Source: Pseudomonadota bacterium | Lineage (GTDB): Bacteria > Pseudomonadota > Gammaproteobacteria > Burkholderiales > Burkholderiaceae_B | DNA: 25,138 nucleotides | Assembly: GCA_021793875.1 (NCBI GenBank) | Contig: JAJYRX010000001.1 | Span: forward strand, 1-25,138 | Reading direction: 5' to 3' | In this document: positions 16,923 to 24,537 of the stretch, one piece after another | Position numbering within the stretch: the first letter of the stretch is position 1 | How the letters are laid out: each line of letters opens with the position of its first letter | The notes under the pieces: model-generated | Seen by the model: only the letters and a program-made list of their open reading frames with translations | The model's database searches: none | Told to the model about the DNA's origin: nothing | Program-made: the position numbers and the translations under genes

Positions 16923-17162
16923 ATGGAAAGCATCGAACAGCGCGTCAAAAAGATTGTCGCTGAACAACTTGGCGTAAATGAAGCAGAAGTTAAAAATGAA
17001 TCATCCTTTTTAGATGACCTGGGAGCCGACTCGCTCGATATGGTCGAGCTAGTAATGGCTTTAGAAGATGAATTCGACACTGAAATTCCGGACGAAGAGG
17101 CCGAGAAAATAACAACAGTGCAGCAAGCTGTTGACTATATTGCTGCCAATAGCAAGTCTTAA
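16923..17162 (+). CDS. acpP: Acyl carrier protein
   Basis: 79-residue acidic carrier of growing acyl chains. The phosphopantetheine attachment serine is S37 in GADSLDMVEL. GGAG lies 6 nt before the ATG. Its isoleucine codons are mostly ATT (ATA once in five), unlike the neighbouring genes, fitting high expression. A GC-rich hairpin follows 12 nt after the stop. Confidence 0.98.
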   Translation: MESIEQRVKKIVAEQLGVNEAEVKNESSFLDDLGADSLDMVELVMALEDEFDTEIPDEEAEKITTVQQAVDYIAANSKS

Positions 17163-17174
17163 GTTCAACAACAA

Positions 17175-17203
17175 GGTGCCCACGCAATTGGTTCGCGGGC
17201 GCC
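17175..17203 (+). other. GC-rich stem-loop between acpP and fabF
   Basis: GGTGCCC pairs with GGGCGCC (one G-T pair), then an A-C mismatch and a CG/CG pair of steps close a 9-nt loop, CAATTGGTT. No U tract follows, so it is not a standard intrinsic terminator. It may protect the 3' end of an acpP transcript or set the acpP:fabF ratio. Confidence 0.5.
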
Positions 17204-17298
17204 CTGGCGGTTTCGGGTATTGCAACGGTACTGTCTTACATCGTATGTATAGACGTTATGGTTATCCGGGCCGCCTTTATTATTTTTAGGAGTCATCC

Positions 17299-18528
17299 GT
17301 GAAACGACGTGTTGTCATAACCGGGCTTGGTATAGTGTCACCCGTGGGTAACAATATAGAGTCGGCCTGGAACAATATCGTTAACGGTCGCTCGGGTATC
17401 ACCCGTATAACTCGTTTTGACGCTTCTGGTCTTAACGCACAAATAGCGGGTGAAGTAAAAGATTTCGACGTCACGCAGTATTTATCTGCTAAAGACGCAA
17501 AGCAAATGGATACTTTTATCCATTATGGCTACGCTGCCGGCGTACAGGCATGGCAAGATTCCGGCCTAGAGGTAACCGACAGCAATGCCGATCGCATAGG
17601 AGTCATTGTTGGTTCCGGTATAGGCGGTTTGCCTCGCATCGAAGAAACCCAGACCGAATATTTAAACCGTGGAGCCAGGCGTATCTCGCCATTCTTTGTG
17701 CCCGCATCCTTGGTAAATCTGGTGTCAGGTCAGTTATCAATAGGTCTTGGGCTTAAGGGTCCCAGCTATGCAGTCGTATCGGCCTGTACTACCGGTTTGC
17801 ACTCTATAGGCGATGCCGCACGTCTAATAGAATACGGTGATGCCGACATCATGCTAGCAGGCGGAGCAGAATCAACTGTTTCACCATTGGGTGTAGGTGG
17901 TTTTGCAGCTATGCGTGCCTTGTCCACTCGTAATGATGATCCTGCCACGGCTTCACGTCCTTGGGATACCGACCGTGATGGCTTTGTGCTAGGGGAAGGT
18001 GCTGGGGTGTTGGTTCTCGAAGAGTACGAGCATGCCAAGAAGCGGGGTGCGCGTATTTATGGTGAGTTTGTGGGCTATGGGTTAAGCTCCGATGCTCATC
18101 ACATAACCTCCCCAGATCAAGACGGTCCAAGGAGGGGCATGGTTAATGCCCTACGTAGTGCTAATATTAACCCCGAAGATGTTAATTATGTGAATGCACA
18201 CGGAACCTCTACTCCGCTTGGCGATATAAATGAAACCAAAGCGATTAGATTAGCCTTTGGTGATCATGCTAATAACCTAGTGGTGAACTCAACCAAATCT
18301 ATGACAGGGCATCTGCTAGGTGCAGCAGGTGGTATAGAGGCGGTATTTACTACACTTGCTGTTTATAATCAGGTATCACCACCTACAATTAATATTTTCA
18401 ATCAAGATCCAGAGTGCGATTTAGACTATTGCGCAAACGAAGCTCGTGATCTGCCAATTACATATGCACTTTCAAACTCGTTTGGTTTTGGTGGAACTAA
18501 TGGCACTATGATAGTTCGCAAAGTATAA
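17299..18528 (+). CDS. fabF: 3-oxoacyl-ACP synthase II
   Basis: Elongating beta-ketoacyl-ACP synthase, 409 residues. The catalytic Cys-His-His set is complete: C163 (SACTTG), H301 (NAHGTSTPLGD) and H338 (TGHLLGAAG). The C-terminal NSFGFGGTNG glycine loop is present. The start is GTG 17299 with AGGAG 6 nt upstream. FabF rather than FabB is favoured by the acpP-fabF order and by KRRVVITGLGIVSPVGN at the N-terminus. The next gene begins only 12 nt downstream, and the last codons contain a possible sigma-E promoter. Confidence 0.97.
   Translation: MKRRVVITGLGIVSPVGNNIESAWNNIVNGRSGITRITRFDASGLNAQIAGEVKDFDVTQYLSAKDAKQMDTFIHYGYAAGVQAWQDSGLEVTDSNADRIGVIVGSGIGGLPRIEETQTEYLNRGARRISPFFVPASLVNLVSGQLSIGLGLKGPSYAVVSACTTGLHSIGDAARLIEYGDADIMLAGGAESTVSPLGVGGFAAMRALSTRNDDPATASRPWDTDRDGFVLGEGAGVLVLEEYEHAKKRGARIYGEFVGYGLSSDAHHITSPDQDGPRRGMVNALRSANINPEDVNYVNAHGTSTPLGDINETKAIRLAFGDHANNLVVNSTKSMTGHLLGAAGGIEAVFTTLAVYNQVSPPTINIFNQDPECDLDYCANEARDLPITYALSNSFGFGGTNGTMIVRKV
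18493..18520 (+). promoter_or_regulatory. Candidate sigma-E (RpoE) promoter inside fabF 3' end
   Basis: GGAACTA (18493-18499), 16 nt, TCGCA (18516-18520), compared with the sigma-E pattern GGAACTT-N16-TCTGA. The -35 matches 6 of 7, the -10 only 3 of 5. Start would be near 18527, just before the YgfX-like gene and rpoE. The GGAACT also encodes part of the conserved GGTNG loop of FabF, so chance is a real alternative. Confidence 0.25.
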
Positions 18529-18540
18529 GTAGACATATAA

Positions 18541-19005
18541 ATGAGCCTACGTGCGCTTAACCATTGGCATATAGTACGGCCTGTTAGCGCTCGGGTTTCA
18601 GATTTACTAGCGCTACCGTTAATATCGGTAGCGCTAGTTTATTCTATTTGGCCAATTGATTGGCCTTTTATAGGAATAATGTTTTGCCTTAATATTTTGT
18701 GGGTTTGTCGCTGGCACAAAGAAAACAGTGACCTTGCCAACAGAGTTTCCGAAATACATTGTTATGCACCAGGGTCTTGGAGCGCCATTGACAATAAAAG
18801 CAATGTATTTGCATGTAGTATTGAAAAAGTAAAATTTGCCGGCATATGTGTCAATGTGCTATTAACATATAAGCACACTAATACAAAACATAACATCATA
18901 ATATGGCGCAGAACATTGTCCGAGCAATCCTGGAAAAATCTAATATTAAAACTTAAGTACGAGCAATATTACTCTTGTTGCAGCCGCGAGGAAGCAGAGC
19001 TATGA
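18541..19005 (+). CDS. Small membrane protein, possibly YgfX-like
   Basis: 154-residue protein without a confident family match. Two closely spaced hydrophobic segments (about 22-37 and 42-55) suggest a hairpin in the inner membrane, followed by a basic, soluble C-terminal part ending in IIIWRRTLSEQSWKNLILKLK. That layout, and the end resembling the 'W-x-D-x-L-x-x-x-x-W-R-x-L' pattern, recalls the YgfX/CptA family; this is a resemblance only. There is no clear ribosome binding site. Its stop overlaps the rpoE ATG in an ATGA junction, so it is probably translated with rpoE. A hypothetical gene of this size between fabF and rpoE is common in relatives. A perfect 13-bp inverted repeat lies within its first third. 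Confidence 0.75.
   Translation: MSLRALNHWHIVRPVSARVSDLLALPLISVALVYSIWPIDWPFIGIMFCLNILWVCRWHKENSDLANRVSEIHCYAPGSWSAIDNKSNVFACSIEKVKFAGICVNVLLTYKHTNTKHNIIIWRRTLSEQSWKNLILKLKYEQYYSCCSREEAEL
18606..18638 (+). repeat. Perfect 13-bp inverted repeat inside the YgfX-like gene
   Basis: The arm ACTAGCGCTACCG (18606-18618) and its exact complement CGGTAGCGCTAGT (18626-18638) enclose the 7-nt spacer TTAATAT. TTTATTCTATTT follows on the plus strand, so in RNA it resembles a terminator with a broken U tract. Each arm also contains the palindrome TAGCGCTA, and a third TAGCGCT lies at 18585-18591. It codes for part of the first hydrophobic segment (LALPLISVALV). Confidence 0.9.
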
Positions 19006-19601
19006 GCAACGAGCGTCAGGTTGATGCAGACCTTGTGAAGCGTGTGCAACAGGGTGATAAGCGAGCTTTTGATCTTTTGGTTATAAAGTATCAAAGGCGA
19101 ATAATACGATTGCTTGGTCGAATGGTAAGAAACCCTTCAGAGCTTGAAGACCTTGCTCAGGAAACGTTTATAAAAGCCTATAAGGCATTACCTCAGTTTA
19201 GAGGTGATAGCGCATTCTACACATGGCTTTATCGAATTGCTATTAATACAGCACGTAACTGGCAGTCGGCACAAATGCGCAGGCCTCAGCCAGCAAGTAA
19301 TATAGAAAACGAAGATGGTGAAACTTTTGACCATGTTGATAACCTAACAGATATTAATACACCAGATGCAATCATGGCTAGCCGTCAAATTGCCGAAACT
19401 ATAAACATGGCAATGAACGAACTGCCAGACGAGCTGCGCATGGCTATTCAGTTGCGCGAAATAGAAGGGTTAAGCTATGAGGAAATTGCTACAACCATGA
19501 ACTGCCCAGTAGGTACAGTAAGGTCGCGTATATTTCGAGCACGAGAAGCTATTGCGGCCAAATTGCGCCCAGTCCTTCAAAACGAGTCTGATTTTCGCTA
19601 G
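19002..19601 (+). CDS. rpoE: RNA polymerase sigma factor RpoE (sigma-E, ECF)
   Basis: Extracytoplasmic-function sigma factor for envelope stress. 199 residues: region 2 about 20-90 (ELEDLAQETFIKAYKAL, YTWLYRIAINTARN) and region 4 about 135-185 (LREIEGLSYEEIATTMNCP then VGTVRSRIFRAREAI). The ATG at 19002 follows GAGGAAG at good spacing; an upstream in-frame TTG at 18975 is not family-like. Next come its anti-sigma factor RseA, then RseB and a MucD protease, the standard control module, so free sigma-E is expected to be held at the membrane by RseA. Confidence 0.97.
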   Translation: MSNERQVDADLVKRVQQGDKRAFDLLVIKYQRRIIRLLGRMVRNPSELEDLAQETFIKAYKALPQFRGDSAFYTWLYRIAINTARNWQSAQMRRPQPASNIENEDGETFDHVDNLTDINTPDAIMASRQIAETINMAMNELPDELRMAIQLREIEGLSYEEIATTMNCPVGTVRSRIFRAREAIAAKLRPVLQNESDFR

Positions 19602-19613
19602 GAGCCTTTTGTA

Positions 19614-20114
19614 ATGCACAATAACAATCGTCTTTCAAACCCCGAACAAACGCCCTGGGAGTCGGTTGTTTCCGAGTGGATGGACGGAGAGGGAGAGATA
19701 CGTGCCGAAGACCTCGATACACCTTATGGAAGGCAAGTTTGGGAAACCTATCATATTATTGGTGATGTATTACGTAGTAACGAGCTTGCCATAAAAACTT
19801 CCGATATGTTTTATGCACGATTATCACGTGCCATAGACGAACAGCCTAGGCTTTCTTCACCTGTATCCAATAGATCCGGTCGCATAAGGTTAGTGGCCGG
19901 CCTTTCTGGCATGGCTGCAGCTGCTTTAACAGGTTTTTTATGGTTTACCGACGCGCCATCTATGTTCTCAGAGCCAAGCAGTCCGGTTCAAATGGCAGAA
20001 TCTAATACTTCCGTCGAAGACCCTTCTCTTAACGATTACTACAATGCTCATGTTGCATTGGCCGGAGGGGTTGAGCTTAACAATAGCAGTCTATTAGCTG
20101 GAGTAGACAATTGA
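19614..20114 (+). CDS. rseA: Anti-sigma-E factor RseA/MucA
   Basis: Single-pass inner-membrane protein that holds RpoE inactive. The N-terminal cytoplasmic part has VSEWMDGEGE and YHIIGDVLRS, typical of the RseA_N domain (about 15-75). One transmembrane segment lies at about 91-111 (RLVAGLSGMAAAALTGFLWF), leaving a periplasmic tail of about 55 residues for RseB contact and site-1 cleavage. 166 residues. The AGGAG ribosome site overlaps the rpoE stop region. Its stop overlaps the rseB ATG by one base (TGATG). Confidence 0.93.
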   Translation: MHNNNRLSNPEQTPWESVVSEWMDGEGEIRAEDLDTPYGRQVWETYHIIGDVLRSNELAIKTSDMFYARLSRAIDEQPRLSSPVSNRSGRIRLVAGLSGMAAAALTGFLWFTDAPSMFSEPSSPVQMAESNTSVEDPSLNDYYNAHVALAGGVELNNSSLLAGVDN

Positions 20115-21103
20115 TGCGTTTGGCGGCATTGTTTACTTTGCTGATGGCATTTGCGTCTCACGGCGCAATAGCCTCCGATGACTCTTCGGCGAATAGCGAC
20201 TCTTCTGAACTAGTGCAGTTCGTGGAGCAAGTGCAAGAGGCTGCTCGTAGTCTTGATTATGCTGGAGTGTTTACCTACCAACAGGGAGCCATGATAGTAG
20301 CATCCAGGGTAATTCATATAGTAGATGCAACGGGTGAGCGTGAGCGTATAGAGGCTTTAGATGGTGAACCCAGGGAATATATACGTCATAATGACTCTAT
20401 CAAGCGTATTATTCCAAAACAGAAAATAGTTGTTAAGGAGCCTGGCACAGCATATATGTTTCCTTTTGTTGTGCGCGGTAATTTTCAAAACCTTCACAAG
20501 TACTATCGCCTCAATAACAGTAAGCAAACAATAAGAGTGGCTGGACGTGATTGTGATGTGTATGTTTTACATCCCATAGACCCCAAACGTTATGGGCATG
20601 TTTTATGTATAGACACTGAAAGTAAGTTGCTACTTAGTTCTAAAACTATTAATGATGCTAACGAAGTAATAGATCAGCATATTTTTGTGAGCATTGTTCT
20701 GGGTAAAGGGGCTGCTGACAGCCAGATAAACCCAAGCTGGGATACGAAAAACTGGAAAGAAATTGAAACTCATATGGGGCCAACCGATCTTACCTCTAAA
20801 GGGTGGAGAATTCCTTTCCCACCAGGGTTTGAAGTTATTAAGCAGGTAAGTCGGCCGTTAAGAAATGAAGAAATGGTTAAGCAACTAGTGCTGTCCGACG
20901 GAATAGCAGCTTTGTCAGTTTTTATAGAATCATTTAATTCCGAAATTCATTCATCCCAGGGGCAAGGTGGTATACACAAAGGAGCCTTGAGTGTTTTCCG
21001 AAAGCGTATAGCCGACTATTGGGTCACCGTTTTAGGTCAGGTGCCAGCTGAGACAGTCAGAGAAGTGGGTGATCATATAGAGTATGTGCCTCTAGTACAG
21101 TAA
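20114..21103 (+). CDS. rseB: Sigma-E regulatory protein RseB/MucB
   Basis: Periplasmic protein that binds the RseA periplasmic tail, shields it from cleavage and releases it on sensing lipoprotein or LPS signals. A signal peptide (MRLAALFTLLMAFASHGAIA, about 1-20) is clear, then the MucB/RseB N-terminal LolA-like domain (LDYAGVFTYQQGAMIVASRV) and a C-terminal domain from about 215 onwards. 329 residues. ATG 20114 is preferred to the TTG just before it; GGAG is 10 nt upstream. mucD follows after 28 nt. Confidence 0.93.
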   Translation: MRLAALFTLLMAFASHGAIASDDSSANSDSSELVQFVEQVQEAARSLDYAGVFTYQQGAMIVASRVIHIVDATGERERIEALDGEPREYIRHNDSIKRIIPKQKIVVKEPGTAYMFPFVVRGNFQNLHKYYRLNNSKQTIRVAGRDCDVYVLHPIDPKRYGHVLCIDTESKLLLSSKTINDANEVIDQHIFVSIVLGKGAADSQINPSWDTKNWKEIETHMGPTDLTSKGWRIPFPPGFEVIKQVSRPLRNEEMVKQLVLSDGIAALSVFIESFNSEIHSSQGQGGIHKGALSVFRKRIADYWVTVLGQVPAETVREVGDHIEYVPLVQ

Positions 21104-21131
21104 ACAAGATTCTCAAACCAAGGAGTAAAAA

Positions 21132-22604
21132 ATGCGTGTTTCTTATGCTAATAAAAACAGGTTTGGTAAAGCCCTTATGGTTGCTGCCGCAGCAGTGTTA
21201 TTAGCTGCGGGCAATGCCATGCCTGTTGTGCAGGCGCAATCAAGCAATGTGCCTGAACTGGCAATTCCAGATTTCACCAAGGTGGTGGAAAAGGTAGAGG
21301 GGTCGGTTGTTAATATACGTACAACTGAGTCAGTACGAGTACGTAGACCCGGTATGCGCGGCAATGATCCATATGAGTTATTCAGATGGTTTTTTGGCCC
21401 TGACATAATGCCCCGTGGGTTTGGAATGCCAGAACAAGATGAAGGCCCGGCTGAGCAAGAGCGTACAGTGCCTCGAGGTGTTGGTTCAGGCTTTATCATC
21501 AGTGATGATGGTTACATTATTACTAATAATCATGTAATTGCTAACTCTAATGCTATTTTTGTAACGCTTACTAATGGCAAAGAATATAAGGCCGAGGTTA
21601 TTGGTACAGACGAAAGAACAGATGTAGCATTAATTAAAATTGATGCTAAAAACCTTGATTCCATAACTATAGGCGATTCAAATAAGCTTAAAAAAGGTGA
21701 GTGGGTTCTTGCTATAGGGTCACCTTTTGGCTTGGACTCTACCGTTACATCGGGCATAGTCAGTGCTATTAATCGTGATACTGGCGATTATCTTCCATTC
21801 ATACAAACTGATGTTGCAGTTAACCCAGGTAACTCTGGAGGCCCGCTAATCAACTTAGCTGGTGAGGTAGTTGGTGTAAACTCGCAAATAGTTTCTAGAA
21901 GCGGTGGCTTTATGGGTATATCCCTTGCTATACCAATAGACGAAGCCATGAATGTTGTTAATCAGTTAAAAGAGCACGGTAAAGTATCGCGTGGACGTAT
22001 TGGAGTACAAATTGGACATGTGTCAGATGAGGTTGCTGAAGCTCTTGGCATGGAAAGTACCATAGGAGCCTTAGTAAGTAAGGTTGAGCCCGATGGTCCG
22101 GCAGCAAAGGCGGGCGTACGCTCCGGTGATGTTATAGTAGATTTCGACGGTAATGAAATAAAAAGCATGACCGACCTGCCTAGACTTGTAGGTAATACCA
22201 AGCCCGGATCTAAAGCCTCTTTAGTGGTTTGGCGCAAAGGTAAAAAGGTAAAGCTGAATGTAAAAGTCGATGAAATGCCTGCTACCAATGAAGATGAGTT
22301 GCCTCATAGCAGCTCAGAAACATCCAAATCAGACTCGTTAGGCTTAACTGTTCGTACAATACCTTCCGAGCAAAAGCAAAAATTGGGTATAGACGGTGGG
22401 GTTGTAGTTACTAGCATACAAGATCCAGCTCTTAGCGCAGGGTTAATAGAAGGTGATATTATCCTTATGGTTAATAACCACGATATATCCAGTGCTGAAC
22501 AATATAACAAGGTTATTTCAGGGCTTAGTTCAGGCAAGCCTGCTGCGTTGCTGGTAATGCGTAATAATCAGTCGCAGTGGGTTACCATCACTCCTAAAAA
22601 ATAA
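21132..22604 (+). CDS. mucD: DegP/MucD-type periplasmic serine protease (HtrA family)
   Basis: Periplasmic protease and chaperone that degrades misfolded envelope proteins. A signal peptide (about 1-35, ending VVQA) leads the protein. The trypsin-like domain carries the triad H134 (NNHVI), D164 (RTDVALIKI) and S235 (NPGNSGGPL). Two PDZ domains follow, at about 280-370 and 400-485. 490 residues. AAGGAG lies 6 nt before the ATG. The place after rpoE-rseA-rseB is the mucD position of Pseudomonas and Bordetella; two PDZ domains exclude a DegS-like one-PDZ protein. A strong terminator follows 36 nt after the stop. Confidence 0.95.
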   Translation: MRVSYANKNRFGKALMVAAAAVLLAAGNAMPVVQAQSSNVPELAIPDFTKVVEKVEGSVVNIRTTESVRVRRPGMRGNDPYELFRWFFGPDIMPRGFGMPEQDEGPAEQERTVPRGVGSGFIISDDGYIITNNHVIANSNAIFVTLTNGKEYKAEVIGTDERTDVALIKIDAKNLDSITIGDSNKLKKGEWVLAIGSPFGLDSTVTSGIVSAINRDTGDYLPFIQTDVAVNPGNSGGPLINLAGEVVGVNSQIVSRSGGFMGISLAIPIDEAMNVVNQLKEHGKVSRGRIGVQIGHVSDEVAEALGMESTIGALVSKVEPDGPAAKAGVRSGDVIVDFDGNEIKSMTDLPRLVGNTKPGSKASLVVWRKGKKVKLNVKVDEMPATNEDELPHSSSETSKSDSLGLTVRTIPSEQKQKLGIDGGVVVTSIQDPALSAGLIEGDIILMVNNHDISSAEQYNKVISGLSSGKPAALLVMRNNQSQWVTITPKK

Positions 22605-22639
22605 TCTCCTGCAGCGGTTAAAATAAGCGGCAGGCAGAC

Positions 22640-22666
22640 AAAGGAGCGCCTACAGGCGCTCCTTTT
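22640..22666 (+). terminator. Intrinsic terminator after mucD
   Basis: AAAGGAGCGCC and GGCGCTCCTTT form a perfect 11-bp stem around the 4-nt loop TACA, ending in TTTT. It closes the rpoE-rseA-rseB-mucD unit. The AAA start of the stem also gives some terminator character on the minus strand, but no minus-strand gene needs it. Confidence 0.93.
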
Positions 22667-22716
22667 AACTATAAACGCACACCTGTCGCATACGCTACGG
22701 GTGGTTATTTCGATAT

Positions 22717-24510
22717 ATGGACTACATACGTAACTTTTCTATCATTGCTCATATAGACCACGGTAAATCTACTTTGGCCGATCGCATAATTCAACGATGC
22801 GGAGGCCTTCAAGATCGTGAAATGTCCACGCAGGTTCTAGATTCAATGGATCTGGAGCGTGAGCGTGGCATAACTATTAAAGCTCAAACAGCGGCACTTT
22901 CATATACTGCCAAAAACGGCAAAACATATGCACTTAACCTTATAGATACTCCTGGTCACGTTGACTTCTCCTACGAGGTCAGTCGCTCTCTTTCAGCTTG
23001 TGAAGGTGCTTTGCTAGTTGTAGATGCATCACAAGGTGTAGAAGCACAGACTGTAGCAAATTGCTATACGGCTATAGACCTTAATGTTGAGGTGTTGCCG
23101 GTACTTAACAAGATGGATCTAGCGTCAGCTGACCCTGACAGCGCAAAGGCAGAAATTGAAGATGTAATCGGAATAGATGCATCTGAGGCTGTTCTCGCCA
23201 GTGCTAAAAGCGGTATGGGCATAGATGAAATTCTTGAGACTATAGTACATAAAGTACCGGCACCAGTGGGTGATCCCGATGCTCCGTTGCAGGCCTTAAT
23301 AATTGACTCATGGTTCGATAACTACGTTGGTGTAGTTATGCTAGTACGTATAGTTAATGGCGTTCTTAAAGCTAAAGATAGAATTACATTAATGGCTACA
23401 GGAACCCAGTACCCTTGTGAACACCTGGGGGTGTTCACTCCAAAATCAGAACCACGCGACAAGCTTAGTGCAGGTCAAGTTGGGTTTGTTATATCGGGTA
23501 TAAAAGATATAGAAGACGCTAAGGTTGGCGATACCATAACTCATGCAGCTAAACCCGCTAGTACTCCCTTGCCTGGCTTTAAAGAGGTAAAACCACAGGT
23601 TTTTGCTGGCATATACCCAGTTGAAAATAGCGAATATGAGCAACTGCGTGATTCCTTAGAAAAACTTAAGCTGAATGATTCGTCTCTGATGTTTGAGCCA
23701 GAGGTTTCACAGGCATTAGGGTTTGGTTTTCGTTGTGGCTTCCTTGGACTATTACATATGGAAATAGTTCAGGAACGTCTAGAGCGCGAATTCAACATGG
23801 ACATAATTACCACTGCGCCCTCTGTAATTTACGAGGTTTTGAAGCGCGATGGTGAGACAATAATGGTTGATAGCCCTTCCAACATGCCAGAGGTGGGTCA
23901 AATAGAAGAAATTCGTGAACCAATGGTTACAGTAACCTTGTTCATGCCACAGGAATACGTTGGTGCTGTTATGACTCTCTGCATAGCTAAACGAGGCGTA
24001 CAGCTAAGCATGACCTACCATGGTCGCCAGGTACACCTGGTTTATGAAATGCCTCTTGCAGAAATAGTCTTGGATTTTTTCGATAGGTTAAAGTCAGTGT
24101 CCAGAGGGTACGCCTCAATGGATTATGAGTTCAAGGCATGGGAGCCATCTGATGTTGTACGCGTTGACTTGTTAATTAACGGTGAGAAAGTAGATGCACT
24201 TTCCATGATAGTTCACCGCTCCAGTGCGCGTCACCGGGGCCGAGAGGTGGCAACAAAAATGCGTGGTTTAATTCCACGACAAATGTTTGATATTGCTATA
24301 CAGGCTGCCATAGGTGCTGAAGTAATAGCACGGGAAAACGTTAAAGCACTTCGTAAAAACGTTCTGGCAAAATGTTACGGTGGTGATATTTCGCGCAAGC
24401 GCAAGCTGCTCGAAAAACAGAAGGCGGGTAAAAAGCGCATGAAGCAGGTGGGTAATGTAGAAATCCCTCAAGAAGCGTTTCTAGCGGTTTTGCAAGTCGA
24501 AGATAAATAA
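22717..24510 (+). CDS. lepA: Elongation factor 4 (LepA), ribosome-associated GTPase
   Basis: Translational GTPase acting on ribosome assembly or translocation. GTPase motifs are AHIDHGKS (11-18), GITI (51-54), DTPGH (77-81) and NKMD (131-134), with EF-G-like domains II, III and V and the LepA-specific C-terminal domain (ending in KCYGGDISRKRKLLEKQK). 597 residues, normal length. No good ribosome binding site or promoter stands out in the 50 nt between the mucD terminator and the ATG, so expression may begin within that short stretch or rely on readthrough. lepB follows after 27 nt, the classic lepA-lepB pair. Confidence 0.97.
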   Translation: MDYIRNFSIIAHIDHGKSTLADRIIQRCGGLQDREMSTQVLDSMDLERERGITIKAQTAALSYTAKNGKTYALNLIDTPGHVDFSYEVSRSLSACEGALLVVDASQGVEAQTVANCYTAIDLNVEVLPVLNKMDLASADPDSAKAEIEDVIGIDASEAVLASAKSGMGIDEILETIVHKVPAPVGDPDAPLQALIIDSWFDNYVGVVMLVRIVNGVLKAKDRITLMATGTQYPCEHLGVFTPKSEPRDKLSAGQVGFVISGIKDIEDAKVGDTITHAAKPASTPLPGFKEVKPQVFAGIYPVENSEYEQLRDSLEKLKLNDSSLMFEPEVSQALGFGFRCGFLGLLHMEIVQERLEREFNMDIITTAPSVIYEVLKRDGETIMVDSPSNMPEVGQIEEIREPMVTVTLFMPQEYVGAVMTLCIAKRGVQLSMTYHGRQVHLVYEMPLAEIVLDFFDRLKSVSRGYASMDYEFKAWEPSDVVRVDLLINGEKVDALSMIVHRSSARHRGREVATKMRGLIPRQMFDIAIQAAIGAEVIARENVKALRKNVLAKCYGGDISRKRKLLEKQKAGKKRMKQVGNVEIPQEAFLAVLQVEDK

Positions 24511-24537
24511 GCTTGATAATGAATCCAGGAACCTGGT

